This document shows, piece after piece, positions 33,133 to 42,865 of a stretch of DNA of 64,000 nt; the first letter of the stretch is position 1; every line of letters starts with the position of its first letter. The translations under genes and the position numbers were made by a program. The stretch comes from an uncultured Prevotellaceae bacterium (GTDB lineage: Bacteria > Bacteroidota > Bacteroidia > Bacteroidales > Bacteroidaceae). The stretch lies in the NCBI GenBank assembly GCA_902800495.1, contig CADCET010000001.1, positions 1 to 64,000 on the forward strand, given 5' to 3'. The notes under the pieces are model-generated. The model searched no databases. It worked only from the letters and a program-made list of their open reading frames with translations, and was not told where the DNA came from.

Positions 33133-34341
33133 CTATAGATGTAGTGTGTGTCCCATCCGCTCCTGTTTTGTCTTCAGATAGCGGTAGTCATACTGGTTGG
33201 GGCTTACCTCGATGGGTACGTTCTCGACAATCTCCAGGCCGTAGGCTTCCAGGCCGACGCGCTTGGTGGGGTTGTTGGTCATGAGGCGCATCTTGTGGAT
33301 ACCGAGGTGACGCAGCATCTGGGCACCGCAGCCGTAGTCGCGCTCGTCGGGCTTGAAGCCTAAGTGGACGTTGGCCTCGACGGTGTCCAAGCCCTCCTCC
33401 TGCAGTTTGTAGGCGGCAATCTTGTTCATCAGACCGATGCCTCGCCCCTCCTGCTGCATATAGATGACCACGCCCTTGCCTTCGCGCTCAATCATCTCTA
33501 ACGACTTGTGCAGCTGTTCGCCGCAGTCGCAGCGCATACTGCCGAGGATGTCGCCGGTGGCGCACGATGAATGGACGCGCACCAATACCGGCTCGTTCTC
33601 TGCCCATTCGCCCTTGATGAGTGCCATGTGCTCCAATCCGTTCGACTTCTGGCGGAAGGGGATAAGCTGGAAGTGGCCGTAGCAGGTGGGCAGGTCGACG
33701 CGGTTGCCCACTTCGATGAGCGACTCCTTCCTCAGGCGGTAGGCTATCAGGTCCTTGATGGTGATGATCTTCATCTGGTACTTCTCAGCAAAGGCCTGAA
33801 GCTCCGGCATACGGGCCATCGAGCCGTCGTCGTTCATAATCTCCATCAGGGCACCGGCAGGGTAGAGGCCAGCCAGCTTACACAGGTCGACGGCGGCCTC
33901 GGTGTGGCCTGAGCGGCGCAGTACGCCGTTGTCCTGGGCGTAGAGCGGGTTGATATGTCCTGGGCGTCCGAAGGTCTGCGGGGTGGAGGTGGGGTCGGCC
34001 AGCGCCTGGATGGTGGCTGCCCGGTCGGCCGCCGACACACCGGTGGTGCAGCCTTCCAGCTTGTCGACGGTGACGGTGAACGGGGTGCCTAATACCGATG
34101 TGTTGTCCTGCACCTGGTGGGGCAGGTCCAGCTCCCGGCTCCGGCTGATGGTGATGGGCGCGCAGAGCACGCCCCGGGCATACTTCAGCATGAAGTTCAC
34201 CATTTCTGGGGTGATTTTCTCTGCGGCACAGATCAGGTCGCCTTCGTTTTCGCGATCTTCGTCGTCGACCACGATGACAAACTTGCCCTCGCGGAAGTCC
34301 TCAATCGCTTCTTCTATCGTGTTCAGTTTGAATTTCTCCAT
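33133..34341 (-). CDS. ribBA: Bifunctional RibBA: DHBP synthase and GTP cyclohydrolase II
   Basis: The 402-residue enzyme starts both branches of riboflavin synthesis, in the cytosol. The N-terminal half (about 1-205) is 3,4-dihydroxy-2-butanone-4-phosphate synthase with [14 protein letters not shown] and HTEAAVDL. The C-terminal half is GTP cyclohydrolase II with [20 protein letters not shown] (zinc-binding Cys), [11 protein letters not shown] and [12 protein letters not shown]. The length is normal. It is six bases after the LptF/G-type gene. Confidence 0.96.
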   Translation of the reverse strand: MEKFKLNTIEEAIEDFREGKFVIVVDDEDRENEGDLICAAEKITPEMVNFMLKYARGVLCAPITISRSRELDLPHQVQDNTSVLGTPFTVTVDKLEGCTTGVSAADRAATIQALADPTSTPQTFGRPGHINPLYAQDNGVLRRSGHTEAAVDLCKLAGLYPAGALMEIMNDDGSMARMPELQAFAEKYQMKIITIKDLIAYRLRKESLIEVGNRVDLPTCYGHFQLIPFRQKSNGLEHMALIKGEWAENEPVLVRVHSSCATGDILGSMRCDCGEQLHKSLEMIEREGKGVVIYMQQEGRGIGLMNKIAAYKLQEEGLDTVEANVHLGFKPDERDYGCGAQMLRHLGIHKMRLMTNNPTKRVGLEAYGLEIVENVPIEVSPNQYDYRYLKTKQERMGHTLHL

Positions 34342-34347
34342 AATCGG

Positions 34348-36291
34348 TTACACCTTATTATATATATACTTGACGGTTTCGTCGTCTTCTAATCGGGCAA
34401 ACTCTATAATTCGCGGTATGATCCTGTCGCTGGTCTGCCTGATGTCGTGCAGGTCTTTGTAGAGACGGAGTCGGAAACGCCACATACGCAGGTAGAAGAA
34501 AACGCCTAACGGCAGTATCAGTCCCGTAATGATGTTCATCCATTTCTTCTCGAACGGTCGGGTGTGGGCATGTGTCACCAGAACCGGGTAGTGGTTCAGC
34601 TCGGCCAGGATGATGCGGTCCTTCGAATAGCCCAAGTCCTCGATGGCCGTCTCTAACTCCTGGCTGATGCACTCTATCTCATGGTCGTCGCTACCCATAA
34701 AGAACACCTTTATGGGGTTCGGCAGATGTAGCAGCTTATGCTCTTCCGAGTATTTTGCGATGCGGTCGGTGATGCCTGCCAGCATCTGTATGTCGGTAGC
34801 ATATTTCGGGTCTTCGATGATGACCTCCTTGCGGGTGATGTTACGCTTGATGCGCAGTCCCAACATACGCCGCAGCAGTTCCTTGTACAGGTCGATGTTG
34901 AAGACGACAGAGTCGTTGTTGGCCTTGTACGAGAAGAATATCGCTACGGGAGCCAGCGCCATGGTTGATATCAGCTTGCCAAACCACACCGTCCACTCGT
35001 CGGCTCGCGCCATACGCATGCCGGAATTCTCGAAAATGTAGTAGATGATGAATACCAACACCGAGATGATGACCGGTACGCCCATACCGCCCTTGCGGAT
35101 GATGGCACCTAACGGGGCGCCGATAAAGAAGAAGATGATGCACGACAATGCCAGCGTGAAGCGGTTGATGGCCTCCATGCGGTGCATACGTTCGTGGCGG
35201 TTGATGTTGAACGAATAGTCGCTCTTCATGTTCAGGTCGTACGATTCCGTCTGGGCGCGTTCCATAGCGCGCTGAACCACCGCCCGCTTCTTTGAGTCGG
35301 GAATCTGCATGAACAGACTGTCGAAGTTGACGCTCCCCGTTGCTGCCTTGGCATAGGCTTTCAGAGAGTCCTTCTTGCCGATCTCCGGGATATAGAAGGT
35401 GCGGTAGCGGGCGTCTCTTTCAAACTGGCGACCGATGGAGTCGTTGAAGATGATGATGGAGTCGAGGTCGGTCAGGATGTGATCCAGGCTCTTCGAGCGG
35501 GCGTCGGCGGCAATACCCGTCTCGTCGGCCAGGTTGAAGTCGCTGTCAAAGTCGAGCACGATGCGCTTCAGCGAGAATGTCTCGCGACGATAGGGCACGT
35601 TGGCCGAGCCTGCCAAGTCCTGCGACTGCATATTCTCAAACCATTCGCCGTTGTGCAGCGTCAGCAGCAGGTGCTTCTTCTCGGCCGTCGTCTGCATCGT
35701 TCCCGAGTCGGCCAGGATGATGGCCTGGTCCTCGTAGCTGTTGGTGCGACGGTAGATCATGATGCCGTAGAGCATACCCGTGTCCATATTCTTCTTCTGG
35801 ACGTAGAGGTTGGCATTGGGAATACCGTCGTAGAAGATGCCTTCTGGAATCTCCACCTCGGGGCTCTTCTGCTTCACCGACAGCAAGAGCTGGTAGAACG
35901 ACTTGTCGGCAAAGGGGCCGACAACGTCCTGAAAATAGAATGAGAGTCCAGCCACCATGATGACGATGGCGATGAGCGAGCGCGAGGCCTGCATCAGCGA
36001 GATGCCAGCCGCCTTGATGGCTGTCAGCTCCGAACTTTCGCCTAAGTTACCAAAGACAATCAGCGACGACAGCAGAATAGCCAGCGGGAACGCCTGCGGC
36101 ATCAGCATCAGTCCCATATACCAGAAGAACTGTGCCATAATCTCCAACGACAGTCCCTTGCCTATCAGCTCGTTGACGTATCGCCACAGAAACTGCATCA
36201 TCAGCACGAACTGGCAGATGAAAAAGGCTCCGGCAAACAGCTGCAGGAATTGCTTGGCTATAAATATGTCAAGTTTTTTAATGCGAAACAT
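34348..36291 (-). CDS. LptF/LptG-family permease (lipopolysaccharide export)
   Basis: The 647-residue inner-membrane protein belongs to the YjgP/YjgQ family that moves LPS with the LptB ATPase. The N-terminus LDIFIAKQFLQLFAGAFFICQF is the typical first helix; six helices in two sets flank a periplasmic jellyroll (about 130-340). A C-terminal extension from about 480, with one more helix near 595, makes it longer than the E. coli proteins; similar lengths occur in Bacteroidetes. A -7 box lies at 36316-36323. Confidence 0.88.
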   Translation of the reverse strand: MFRIKKLDIFIAKQFLQLFAGAFFICQFVLMMQFLWRYVNELIGKGLSLEIMAQFFWYMGLMLMPQAFPLAILLSSLIVFGNLGESSELTAIKAAGISLMQASRSLIAIVIMVAGLSFYFQDVVGPFADKSFYQLLLSVKQKSPEVEIPEGIFYDGIPNANLYVQKKNMDTGMLYGIMIYRRTNSYEDQAIILADSGTMQTTAEKKHLLLTLHNGEWFENMQSQDLAGSANVPYRRETFSLKRIVLDFDSDFNLADETGIAADARSKSLDHILTDLDSIIIFNDSIGRQFERDARYRTFYIPEIGKKDSLKAYAKAATGSVNFDSLFMQIPDSKKRAVVQRAMERAQTESYDLNMKSDYSFNINRHERMHRMEAINRFTLALSCIIFFFIGAPLGAIIRKGGMGVPVIISVLVFIIYYIFENSGMRMARADEWTVWFGKLISTMALAPVAIFFSYKANNDSVVFNIDLYKELLRRMLGLRIKRNITRKEVIIEDPKYATDIQMLAGITDRIAKYSEEHKLLHLPNPIKVFFMGSDDHEIECISQELETAIEDLGYSKDRIILAELNHYPVLVTHAHTRPFEKKWMNIITGLILPLGVFFYLRMWRFRLRLYKDLHDIRQTSDRIIPRIIEFARLEDDETVKYIYNKV

Positions 36292-36315
36292 TGCGCCTTA
36301 TATCAATTCAAGCTG

Positions 36316-36323
36316 CAAAATTA
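36316..36323 (-). promoter_or_regulatory. -7 box TAATTTTG for the lptF/G-type gene
   Basis: The minus-strand TAnnTTTG box lies 24 bases upstream of the start codon and would also serve ribBA downstream. Confidence 0.5.
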
Positions 36324-36370
36324 CTATAAAAAACTCAGAGTGCGTTATAATTTTCAGTTTTTTAATGTTT

Positions 36371-36778
36371 CTACAGCCCGCTGACTCGGTGCAACCGCTC
36401 CATATTACCGTCCCATAGGTCGTGCAGGTCGTCGATGTCCTCAGGTAGCGCATAATCGGCGACGTACAGGCACAGCTCGTCGGTCAGTTCACTACGTCCG
36501 ATACGCATTTCCCAGAAAGCCTCCGGATCGTCCTCGTTGACCCATTGCAGGCGGATATGGCTGTTCTTCTGCTGGTCGACGATACGGGCTTCAAGCGTGT
36601 GGTGGTCTGTCCATTGCTCTCCCCATGTGAGCGCGATGACGTCGTCATCGACTTTCTCCACATGGTCTGCCAGCCATCGTTCCAGTCCGTGAATAGTGCT
36701 GATTTGCTCCCAGACAAGGCTGTGTGACTTCGTCGCTAAAGGGTATTCTATGTTAAGTTTCTGCTTATTTTTATTCAT
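36371..36778 (-). CDS. START-like domain protein
   Basis: The 135-residue cytosolic protein opens with LNIEYPLATKSHSLVWEQIS and has the pattern LERWLADHVE, matching a small START-like family (SRPBCC superfamily) common in Bacteroidetes, whose ligand is unknown. The start at 36778 was chosen because a longer frame from 36811 would run into the -7 box at 36809-36816. It is acidic at its C-terminus. It is transcribed toward the lptF/G-type gene. Confidence 0.75.
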   Translation of the reverse strand: MNKNKQKLNIEYPLATKSHSLVWEQISTIHGLERWLADHVEKVDDDVIALTWGEQWTDHHTLEARIVDQQKNSHIRLQWVNEDDPEAFWEMRIGRSELTDELCLYVADYALPEDIDDLHDLWDGNMERLHRVSGL

Positions 36779-36808
36779 CGTCAGGTTAGTAAACGTTATA
36801 TGTTGGTG

Positions 36809-36816
36809 CAAAATTA
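36809..36816 (-). promoter_or_regulatory. -7 box TAATTTTG for the START-like gene
   Basis: The minus-strand TAnnTTTG box lies 30 bases upstream of the chosen ATG and argues against a start at 36811. Confidence 0.5.
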
Positions 36817-36856
36817 CAACTTTTTCTGCAAAAATAAAAATATTTTCGAAAGAAAT

Positions 36857-36887
36857 TTTGTTAATTCAAAAAATAGTATTACCTTTG
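36857..36887 (+). promoter_or_regulatory. tRNA-Met promoter, TTTG-N19-TACCTTTG
   Basis: A TTTG at 36857-36860 and TACCTTTG at 36880-36887, separated by 19 bases, match the full Bacteroidetes primary sigma factor consensus. The tRNA begins 22 bases after the -7 box. Confidence 0.8.
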
Positions 36888-36909
36888 CACCCGCAAAACG
36901 CAAAATGAT

Positions 36910-36986
36910 GGCGGGATAGCTCAGCTGGTTAGAGCGCATGATTCATAATCATGAGGTCGCCGGTTCAATCCCGGCTCCCGCTACCA
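36910..36986 (+). tRNA. tRNA-Met (anticodon CAU)
   Basis: All four arms can be drawn: acceptor GGCGGGA with TCCCGCT (first pair G-U), D-arm GCTC/GAGC, anticodon stem around TTCATAA, and T-arm GCCGG TTCAATC CCGGC. The CCA end is encoded. CAU could also belong to an initiator or an Ile tRNA with modified C34; the absence of the initiator-type three G-C pairs in the anticodon stem argues for an elongator tRNA. Confidence 0.9.
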
Positions 36987-36995
36987 GGCAAATTG

Positions 36996-37028
36996 ACGAG
37001 TTACAGAAATGTAGCTCGTTTTTCTTTT
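36996..37028 (+). terminator. Intrinsic terminator of tRNA-Met
   Basis: A 10-bp stem (ACGAGTTACA with TGTAGCTCGT) closes a GAAA tetraloop and is followed by TTTTTCTTTT. It begins 10 bases past the tRNA end. Confidence 0.9.
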
Positions 37029-37113
37029 GTGTCTGATACGCTAATGAAAAACACGACGTTTTATCAACGATTTTATCAAAAGAACGGCCTTTGAAAGAAA
37101 ATAAGTGTATTTT

Positions 37114-37146
37114 TTTGTTCAATTCGTTTTTTTTTTCGTAACTTTG
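37114..37146 (+). promoter_or_regulatory. Promoter of the sensor-kinase pair, TTTG-N21-TAACTTTG
   Basis: TTTG at 37114-37117 and TAACTTTG at 37139-37146 lie in a T-rich tract right after the tRNA terminator. The box rules out a start codon at 37105 and supports ATG 37174 or 37177. Confidence 0.65.
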
Positions 37147-37173
37147 CCCCGCTGCTATCCACATAAGTTGCTG

Positions 37174-39972
37174 ATGATGTCCAGAAAGTTGAGTTCCATG
37201 ACGGCTGTTGCCATTTCTACGCTGACCCTTTGCCTGATGATGGCATCGGCGTCGGTGGCGCGTACATATACTACGGTGCATCCGTTGGTCTATGAAGACG
37301 CATGGGACTTGTGGCCCTACGTGTACCTTAATGAAAAGGGCCAGCCGGAGGGCTATAATATCGACATGCTGAATTTGCTGCTCAAAGAGCTGGACATTCC
37401 TTTCGTCGTAAAGCTCAAGCCTACGAACGAAGCCTTGGAAGACCTCAAGGCCGGGCGCTCCGACCTGATGTTAGGTATGGTGGCCGCGTTCCACGACGAG
37501 TACGCCAGCTATGGCCGCGAAGTGGTGGGACTCTTCACTCATTGCGTCGTGACGCCTAAGTCGCAGCCGGTGGTTATTCATGGTGTCGACGATCTGAGCC
37601 GTCACAAGGTTATCGTCCATCAGGGCAGTTTCAGTCATCATCTCATGATTGACAGTGGTTGGCAGGCTCAATGTGTTCCCTATGACGATATGAAGGAGGC
37701 TATTCAGAATCTGAGTGCTGACGAGGAGGGGCAGATTGTGTGGAACACGCTCTCGCTGAGATGGTTGATGAACAAGTACCAGACCGACAACCTGCAGCTG
37801 ACGCCCATTGACACGCCTCATGGCGAATACCGTTTCATGTCGAACGACTCGGTGCTGCTCCACCGCTTGGACAGCGTATATGCCTACATTTGCTCGACGG
37901 AGCGGCTGGTGCCTATACAAAATAAGTGGTTCTATCCTGAACGCACCGTGACAGGAGCCCCCAAATGGATATGGTATGTGGCGGCCGTCGTGGGCGTGCT
38001 GCTGTTGCTGCTGCTGTATACGCAGGCCATGCTGCGTATCCGTGAGCACCGTATGACGAAGCTTGTTGCCCAGCACAACCGCCGGTTAGCTCTCATCCTG
38101 CGCACGACGAAGGTTCGTGTGTTTCTGTATGATTTGAAGAACGGTGCGTTGTCGTGGATGAACTCCGACGGCAAGATGGATCAGCACCAACACGTGATTG
38201 ACGAATACCGTCATCTCTACAAGGCCGATTCGTTTGCCGAGTTCAGGGATGTTTTAGAAGAGATAGCCAAAGGCCGTCAGGAGAGCTGTGTCGTGGAGCT
38301 TGTCTCGGACAGTAACAAGGAGAAACGTGACGACGTGATCAAACTGTCGGTCTTCAGGCGTAATAAGAAAGGTGAGCCGACGGTCATAGTCGGCATCATC
38401 GACGACCAGACGGAGCGCCGGCAGGCCAGCCGCAAGGCTAAGGACAATATGTTGCGCTACCAGAGTATCTTCTCGACCTCGATGGTCGATATGACGTATT
38501 ACGACACGGAGGGCATTCTGACCGACATCAATCAGAAGGCTTGCGGGACGTTCCGTTGCAACCGTGAGCAGCTGCTGGCCGAGCGGGTGCCTTTCAACTA
38601 TGCCATTGAGGATCCCAGCCTGAAGCTCGAGCACTTCGAAGGTTGCTATTCCACCCACATCATCAAGTCTGTCGGCAATCCCAACCTGGCTGACTCCATC
38701 AGGTTCAGCAGCGATATGTATTACGAGCAGCAGCTGTTGCCGGTCTACGACGCCTCCAACCGCTTCTTAGGTATCTTCGGCTCCGGACGCGACGTGACGG
38801 AGTTTGTCAACTCCTTCCACCAACTGAAACGCAGTATCCGTCAAATGATGCGTGCTGCACAGGACGTCACCGACTATATCAACAACATCAACTATGCGAT
38901 GCATGTGGGTGGCGTGCGTTTGGTGAACTATTCTGCCAAGACGCATATCCTGACCATCTACCGCGAGATGAACGTTGTGCAGTTGACGCTGACGCAGTCG
39001 CGCTGTCTGTCGTTGCTCGACGACGAGTCGAGTCGCCTGGTCATGCGTCTGATGAACAATATGGATATGGGCGCTGCCGAAACCATCGACGCCGGCATCA
39101 GGACCACTATCCGCAGCCAGCAGTACCACCGCTTGTCGCTACAGTTCCACATGGCTCCCGTCTATGACGAGAATGGGGATGTCGACAGCTATTTCGGTAT
39201 GTGTCGCGACGTGAGTGCCGAGATGGCTACCGCTGAGGAGCTGGAGCGCGAGAAAGCCAAGGCCAAGGAGGTGGAGGGCGTGAAGAACGCGTTCCTGCGC
39301 AATATGAGTTACGAAATCCGTACGCCGATAACGACCGTCGTAGGCTTTGCCGAACTCTTTGTCGAAGAGCACGACCCTGCCGACGAGGACCAGTTCATAC
39401 ATGAAATCAAGACCAACGCTACTTATCTGCTGAAGCTGGTCAACGAAATCCTGTTCCTCTCGCGTCTCGATGCTCGCATGATAGAGTTCAAACGGCAGCC
39501 GACAGACTTTGCCATGACCTTCGAAGGCCATTGCCAGATGGGGTGGGCCAAGGAGCAGAAGGCTGGTGTCGACTACGAGGTCGTCAGTCCGTACGAGCAT
39601 CTTGTCGTCGCACTTGACGATGCCAACGTCGGACAGGTTGTAGAGAAGGTGGTTGAGAATGCTGCCCGTTATACTGAGAATGGCTTTGTCCGGGCCCGTT
39701 ACGACTATATCGGCGACCGTCTGCTGATAACCATCGACGACAGCGGGCGGGGTATCGCACCAGAAGACCAGCAAACGATGTTCGAGCGGTTCCGCTTACC
39801 AACAGACGGCGGCGGCACCAGTTTGGGTATGGCTATCTGTAAGGAGTTGGTCATGCAGATGGATGGTGCCATCAACATCAATTCTGCACCTGGGAAGGGG
39901 ACAACCGTCTGGATAGAGATTCCCTGTAAGGCTACCACGATAGAGAAACGAAAGACCGTTAACTGGAAATGA
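37174..39972 (+). CDS. Membrane sensor kinase-like protein with Tyr in place of the phosphoacceptor His
   Basis: The protein (932 residues) has a signal or first helix to about 28, a periplasmic solute-binding domain of the SBP_bac_3 type (LWPYVYLNEKGQPEGYNIDM), a membrane helix at about 270-290, PAS-like domains, a HisKA-like helix and a HATPase domain. The H-box reads NMSYEIRTPITTVVGF, where Tyr713 replaces the expected His. The N-box (VENAARYT), DDSGRGIAPED and FERF are kept, while the G2 box is GGTSLGM instead of GTGLGL. It is probably a non-canonical or partner kinase. It overlaps the next kinase gene by four bases. No response regulator is encoded beside it. Confidence 0.88.
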   Translation: MMSRKLSSMTAVAISTLTLCLMMASASVARTYTTVHPLVYEDAWDLWPYVYLNEKGQPEGYNIDMLNLLLKELDIPFVVKLKPTNEALEDLKAGRSDLMLGMVAAFHDEYASYGREVVGLFTHCVVTPKSQPVVIHGVDDLSRHKVIVHQGSFSHHLMIDSGWQAQCVPYDDMKEAIQNLSADEEGQIVWNTLSLRWLMNKYQTDNLQLTPIDTPHGEYRFMSNDSVLLHRLDSVYAYICSTERLVPIQNKWFYPERTVTGAPKWIWYVAAVVGVLLLLLLYTQAMLRIREHRMTKLVAQHNRRLALILRTTKVRVFLYDLKNGALSWMNSDGKMDQHQHVIDEYRHLYKADSFAEFRDVLEEIAKGRQESCVVELVSDSNKEKRDDVIKLSVFRRNKKGEPTVIVGIIDDQTERRQASRKAKDNMLRYQSIFSTSMVDMTYYDTEGILTDINQKACGTFRCNREQLLAERVPFNYAIEDPSLKLEHFEGCYSTHIIKSVGNPNLADSIRFSSDMYYEQQLLPVYDASNRFLGIFGSGRDVTEFVNSFHQLKRSIRQMMRAAQDVTDYINNINYAMHVGGVRLVNYSAKTHILTIYREMNVVQLTLTQSRCLSLLDDESSRLVMRLMNNMDMGAAETIDAGIRTTIRSQQYHRLSLQFHMAPVYDENGDVDSYFGMCRDVSAEMATAEELEREKAKAKEVEGVKNAFLRNMSYEIRTPITTVVGFAELFVEEHDPADEDQFIHEIKTNATYLLKLVNEILFLSRLDARMIEFKRQPTDFAMTFEGHCQMGWAKEQKAGVDYEVVSPYEHLVVALDDANVGQVVEKVVENAARYTENGFVRARYDYIGDRLLITIDDSGRGIAPEDQQTMFERFRLPTDGGGTSLGMAICKELVMQMDGAININSAPGKGTTVWIEIPCKATTIEKRKTVNWK

Positions 39973-42770
39973 GAAGAGACTACCGATATTACCTGCGCAT
40001 AACGTTGCTTGTCCTCACCTTGTTGTTCAATGTGGGGGCAGAGGCGAAGTTCGCCAGCCGATACAACGAGCAGCGGCCGCTGATCGTTGTCTGCGACTGG
40101 GATATGCCGCCTTATGAGTTCCTTGACGACAAGGGACAGCCGGCAGGTTATTCCGTCGACCTGATGAATATCATTCTCGACCGGTTGGAGATTCCCCATG
40201 TCTTTCAGATGAGAGAAGGGTTCCTCGCGAAGCGGGTCTTCCAGCAGCACCGCGCCGACGTGATTATCGCTCCCGACAATATGTTGCGCGCTTTCGGTAG
40301 CAAAGTATCCACGTCAGTACTCAGTTATTTCCGTCCCAAGGTCGTTATGAAGACTGATGCGCCGGAGATTCATTCGCTGACTGAGATAGACTCGTCGAAG
40401 GTGGTTGTCCTGCGCAAGGGTGATGATTATATCCAGAAAATGTTTCTGGATGCAGGCCTGCCGCTGACTCCGCAATATCTGGCTCCGATGGAGGCGCTGG
40501 TGGGCGTGGCTACTGACAAGTACGACTTCTTCATCTGGGGCGAAGACCCTATGAAATGGAGAATCCAGAAGCTACACCTCGACTCCTTGCGCATCTGCGA
40601 CGTGGAGTTGCCGATAGCAGAAGTCCATATCGGCGCTTACGACCAGGCACTCATCGATGCTATGGACGACCAGTATGCGCGATTGGAGCAGCATGGCGTC
40701 ATCGACGACCTGCGCAACAAATGGCTTCATCCCGACCACCGTCAGAATCACGTGTCGCCGATTGTCTTATATGTCGTCGTTGCCGCCGTCCTATTGCTGT
40801 TGGTGCTGTTCTTCCTCAACCGTCTGATTGTCAATCGCGTGGAGAAAAAGGTGCTCCGTAATTCAGAGCAGACGCGCCTGATGGGTATGGCCCTCGACAT
40901 GGGCGGATATATGGTGGCTGAATATCAGCCGCAGCGCGACGAGTTCAAAAATCTGCGTGGGCATCTGATGGACGAGGACAAGACGATGGAGCAGTCGATA
41001 GCTACTGTTCATCCTGAAGACCTCTCGGTATTCCAGACGAACGTCGACGACCTGGCTAAGAACAATGCCAACCACATCGATATGCAGTTGCGCCGTAACC
41101 TCGGTACGGCAGACGCCCCCGACTGGCAGTATCTGACGGGTTGCTGCATCAAGGAACGTGACGAGGAAGAGCAGCGCACGTCGTATCTGCTTGTAGCCAA
41201 GGATGTTACGGCCGAAATCAACGCCCAGGAGGCCGACCACGTGATGGCCGCCAAGTACAATAAGGCTTTCCAGATTGCCCTGCTGGCCATGTCGTTCTAT
41301 AGTCCCGAAGGACGACTCTTGGAGATGAACGACAAGATGAAAGAGTTAATAGGTCTCGACGAGGCCAACCAGCAATTCTTCTGGGATACCTCGCTCTTCG
41401 AGGCACCACTCTTCCGCGATGTTCTCACGCCGGGCATGACCGATGTCGTCCACGCCTGCCAGCACATGTATTATCCTGATATTAACCTTAATAAATATCT
41501 GGAGTACCGCATCCGGCCCGTTTCCACCGACGAAGGCGAAATACGCTATTACGTGGTGACCGTCAGGGATATTTCGAGTGAGCGTAGTCTGTATCTCGAA
41601 CAGCAGGCGACCGAGCGACAGCTGAAGGTCACCACTGACGAGGTCAGCCGCTTTGAGGCTCAGATGAACGACCTGCTCTCGAACAGCGGTATGTACATCT
41701 GGCGCACCAACAACAAGACGCGTATGGTCAGTGTCGGCCGCTCCTTGCATAAGGTCGATACCCAGTTCAGCTACGAAGACTATCTCAACGGCATGGCTCA
41801 CGAGGGACGCGACGAAGCCAACATGAACTTCTACAACCCCCTGATGTACAGTCAGAATATCAATGCCGTGCGCTACTTCAAGCGTTCGCCCCTCACCCAT
41901 AGGGAAGGGTGGTTTGCTACCAGCGGCATGCCTTACTACGACAGGCACGGCAACGTTCAGGGACACTTCGGCATCGTGCGCGAAGTCACGAAGCTGATGA
42001 GGTCGCAGGAGGAGTTGCGCCGCGAGACGACACAGGCCAAGCACTCCGGCCAGCTGAAGGCCACCTTCCTGGCTAATATGACGCACGAGATACGTACGCC
42101 GCTGAACGCCATCGTAGGCTTCTCAGACCTTCTCCACACGGTTGACACACAGGAGGAGCGGCAGGAGTTCATTCGTATCATACGTCACAACTGCGACTTG
42201 CTGTTGCGCCTCATTGACGACATCCTCGAGACGTCGTATCTCGAGGACCGCCCCCAGAGCATAGTACCTGCCGACATCGACTTCTCGAAGTTCTTCAGCG
42301 AGGTGTGCCAGACGGTGGGCCAGCGTGTGCAGGAACCTGGGGTCAGCTTCATCGGCGACAATCCCTATGACACGTTCCCAGCTTGCGTTGACAAGGAACG
42401 CGTCCAGCAGGTCATCACCAACTTTGTGACCAATGCCGTGAAGTATACCCATGAAGGCCATATCAAAGTGGGCTACCGCGAAGAACGGCGGGTAGAGAGT
42501 GGAGAACATGGCGAGGAGCGCGACGGCATCTACATCTACTGCGAGGACACGGGGGCCGGTATACCGCAAGACAAGCAGGCTTCGGTCTTCGACCGCTTCG
42601 TCAAACTCAACGATTATGTTCAGGGCACAGGACTCGGACTGTCTATCTGCAAGTCCATCGCCGACCGCTGTCGCGGACATATTGGCGTGACGAGCGAGGG
42701 CGAGGGAAAAGGCTCCACTTTCTGGCTTTGGATTCCACGTCACTTGACTTTTGGCAATTTAACTGCATGA
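39969..42770 (+). CDS. Membrane sensor histidine kinase with solute-binding sensor domain
   Basis: The 933-residue protein has a signal or first helix (to about 26), a periplasmic SBP_bac_3-type domain (VVCDWDMPPYEFLDDKGQPA), a membrane helix at about 260-280, several PAS-like regions, and a full kinase core. The H-box is NMTHEIRTPLNAIVGFSDLL with His706; N-box FVTNAVKYT, CEDTGAGIP and GTGLGLSI are intact. A short insert ERRVESGEHGEERDG between core strands (about 838-852) is GA-rich and may be repeat-derived. It should autophosphorylate in response to a small ligand. The tandem arrangement suggests it pairs with the upstream Tyr-type protein. Confidence 0.92.
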   Translation: MRRDYRYYLRITLLVLTLLFNVGAEAKFASRYNEQRPLIVVCDWDMPPYEFLDDKGQPAGYSVDLMNIILDRLEIPHVFQMREGFLAKRVFQQHRADVIIAPDNMLRAFGSKVSTSVLSYFRPKVVMKTDAPEIHSLTEIDSSKVVVLRKGDDYIQKMFLDAGLPLTPQYLAPMEALVGVATDKYDFFIWGEDPMKWRIQKLHLDSLRICDVELPIAEVHIGAYDQALIDAMDDQYARLEQHGVIDDLRNKWLHPDHRQNHVSPIVLYVVVAAVLLLLVLFFLNRLIVNRVEKKVLRNSEQTRLMGMALDMGGYMVAEYQPQRDEFKNLRGHLMDEDKTMEQSIATVHPEDLSVFQTNVDDLAKNNANHIDMQLRRNLGTADAPDWQYLTGCCIKERDEEEQRTSYLLVAKDVTAEINAQEADHVMAAKYNKAFQIALLAMSFYSPEGRLLEMNDKMKELIGLDEANQQFFWDTSLFEAPLFRDVLTPGMTDVVHACQHMYYPDINLNKYLEYRIRPVSTDEGEIRYYVVTVRDISSERSLYLEQQATERQLKVTTDEVSRFEAQMNDLLSNSGMYIWRTNNKTRMVSVGRSLHKVDTQFSYEDYLNGMAHEGRDEANMNFYNPLMYSQNINAVRYFKRSPLTHREGWFATSGMPYYDRHGNVQGHFGIVREVTKLMRSQEELRRETTQAKHSGQLKATFLANMTHEIRTPLNAIVGFSDLLHTVDTQEERQEFIRIIRHNCDLLLRLIDDILETSYLEDRPQSIVPADIDFSKFFSEVCQTVGQRVQEPGVSFIGDNPYDTFPACVDKERVQQVITNFVTNAVKYTHEGHIKVGYREERRVESGEHGEERDGIYIYCEDTGAGIPQDKQASVFDRFVKLNDYVQGTGLGLSICKSIADRCRGHIGVTSEGEGKGSTFWLWIPRHLTFGNLTA

Positions 42771-42817
42771 AAATAAAAAAAACGAGGCAAGCTCGTTCGT
42801 TAGTCATTCTTTTTTAT

Positions 42818-42825
42818 TATCTTTG
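42818..42825 (+). promoter_or_regulatory. -7 box TATCTTTG for the purH-like/mre operon
   Basis: The TAnnTTTG box lies 41 bases upstream of the short purH-like gene. A weak hairpin (AACGAG with CTCGTT, 42781-42797) between the kinase stop and this box may end the kinase transcript. Confidence 0.6.
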
Positions 42826-42865
42826 CACCCTCTTTTTAAATATGTACATATTAACGTTATAAGAA

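Noticed and set aside
37105-37173. Upstream start for the first sensor kinase
   Set aside because: It precedes the promoter box at 37139-37146, so it cannot be in the transcript from that promoter.
40556-40861. 101-codon frame inside the second sensor kinase gene
   Set aside because: Arg- and Pro-rich shadow frame of a strongly supported coding region.
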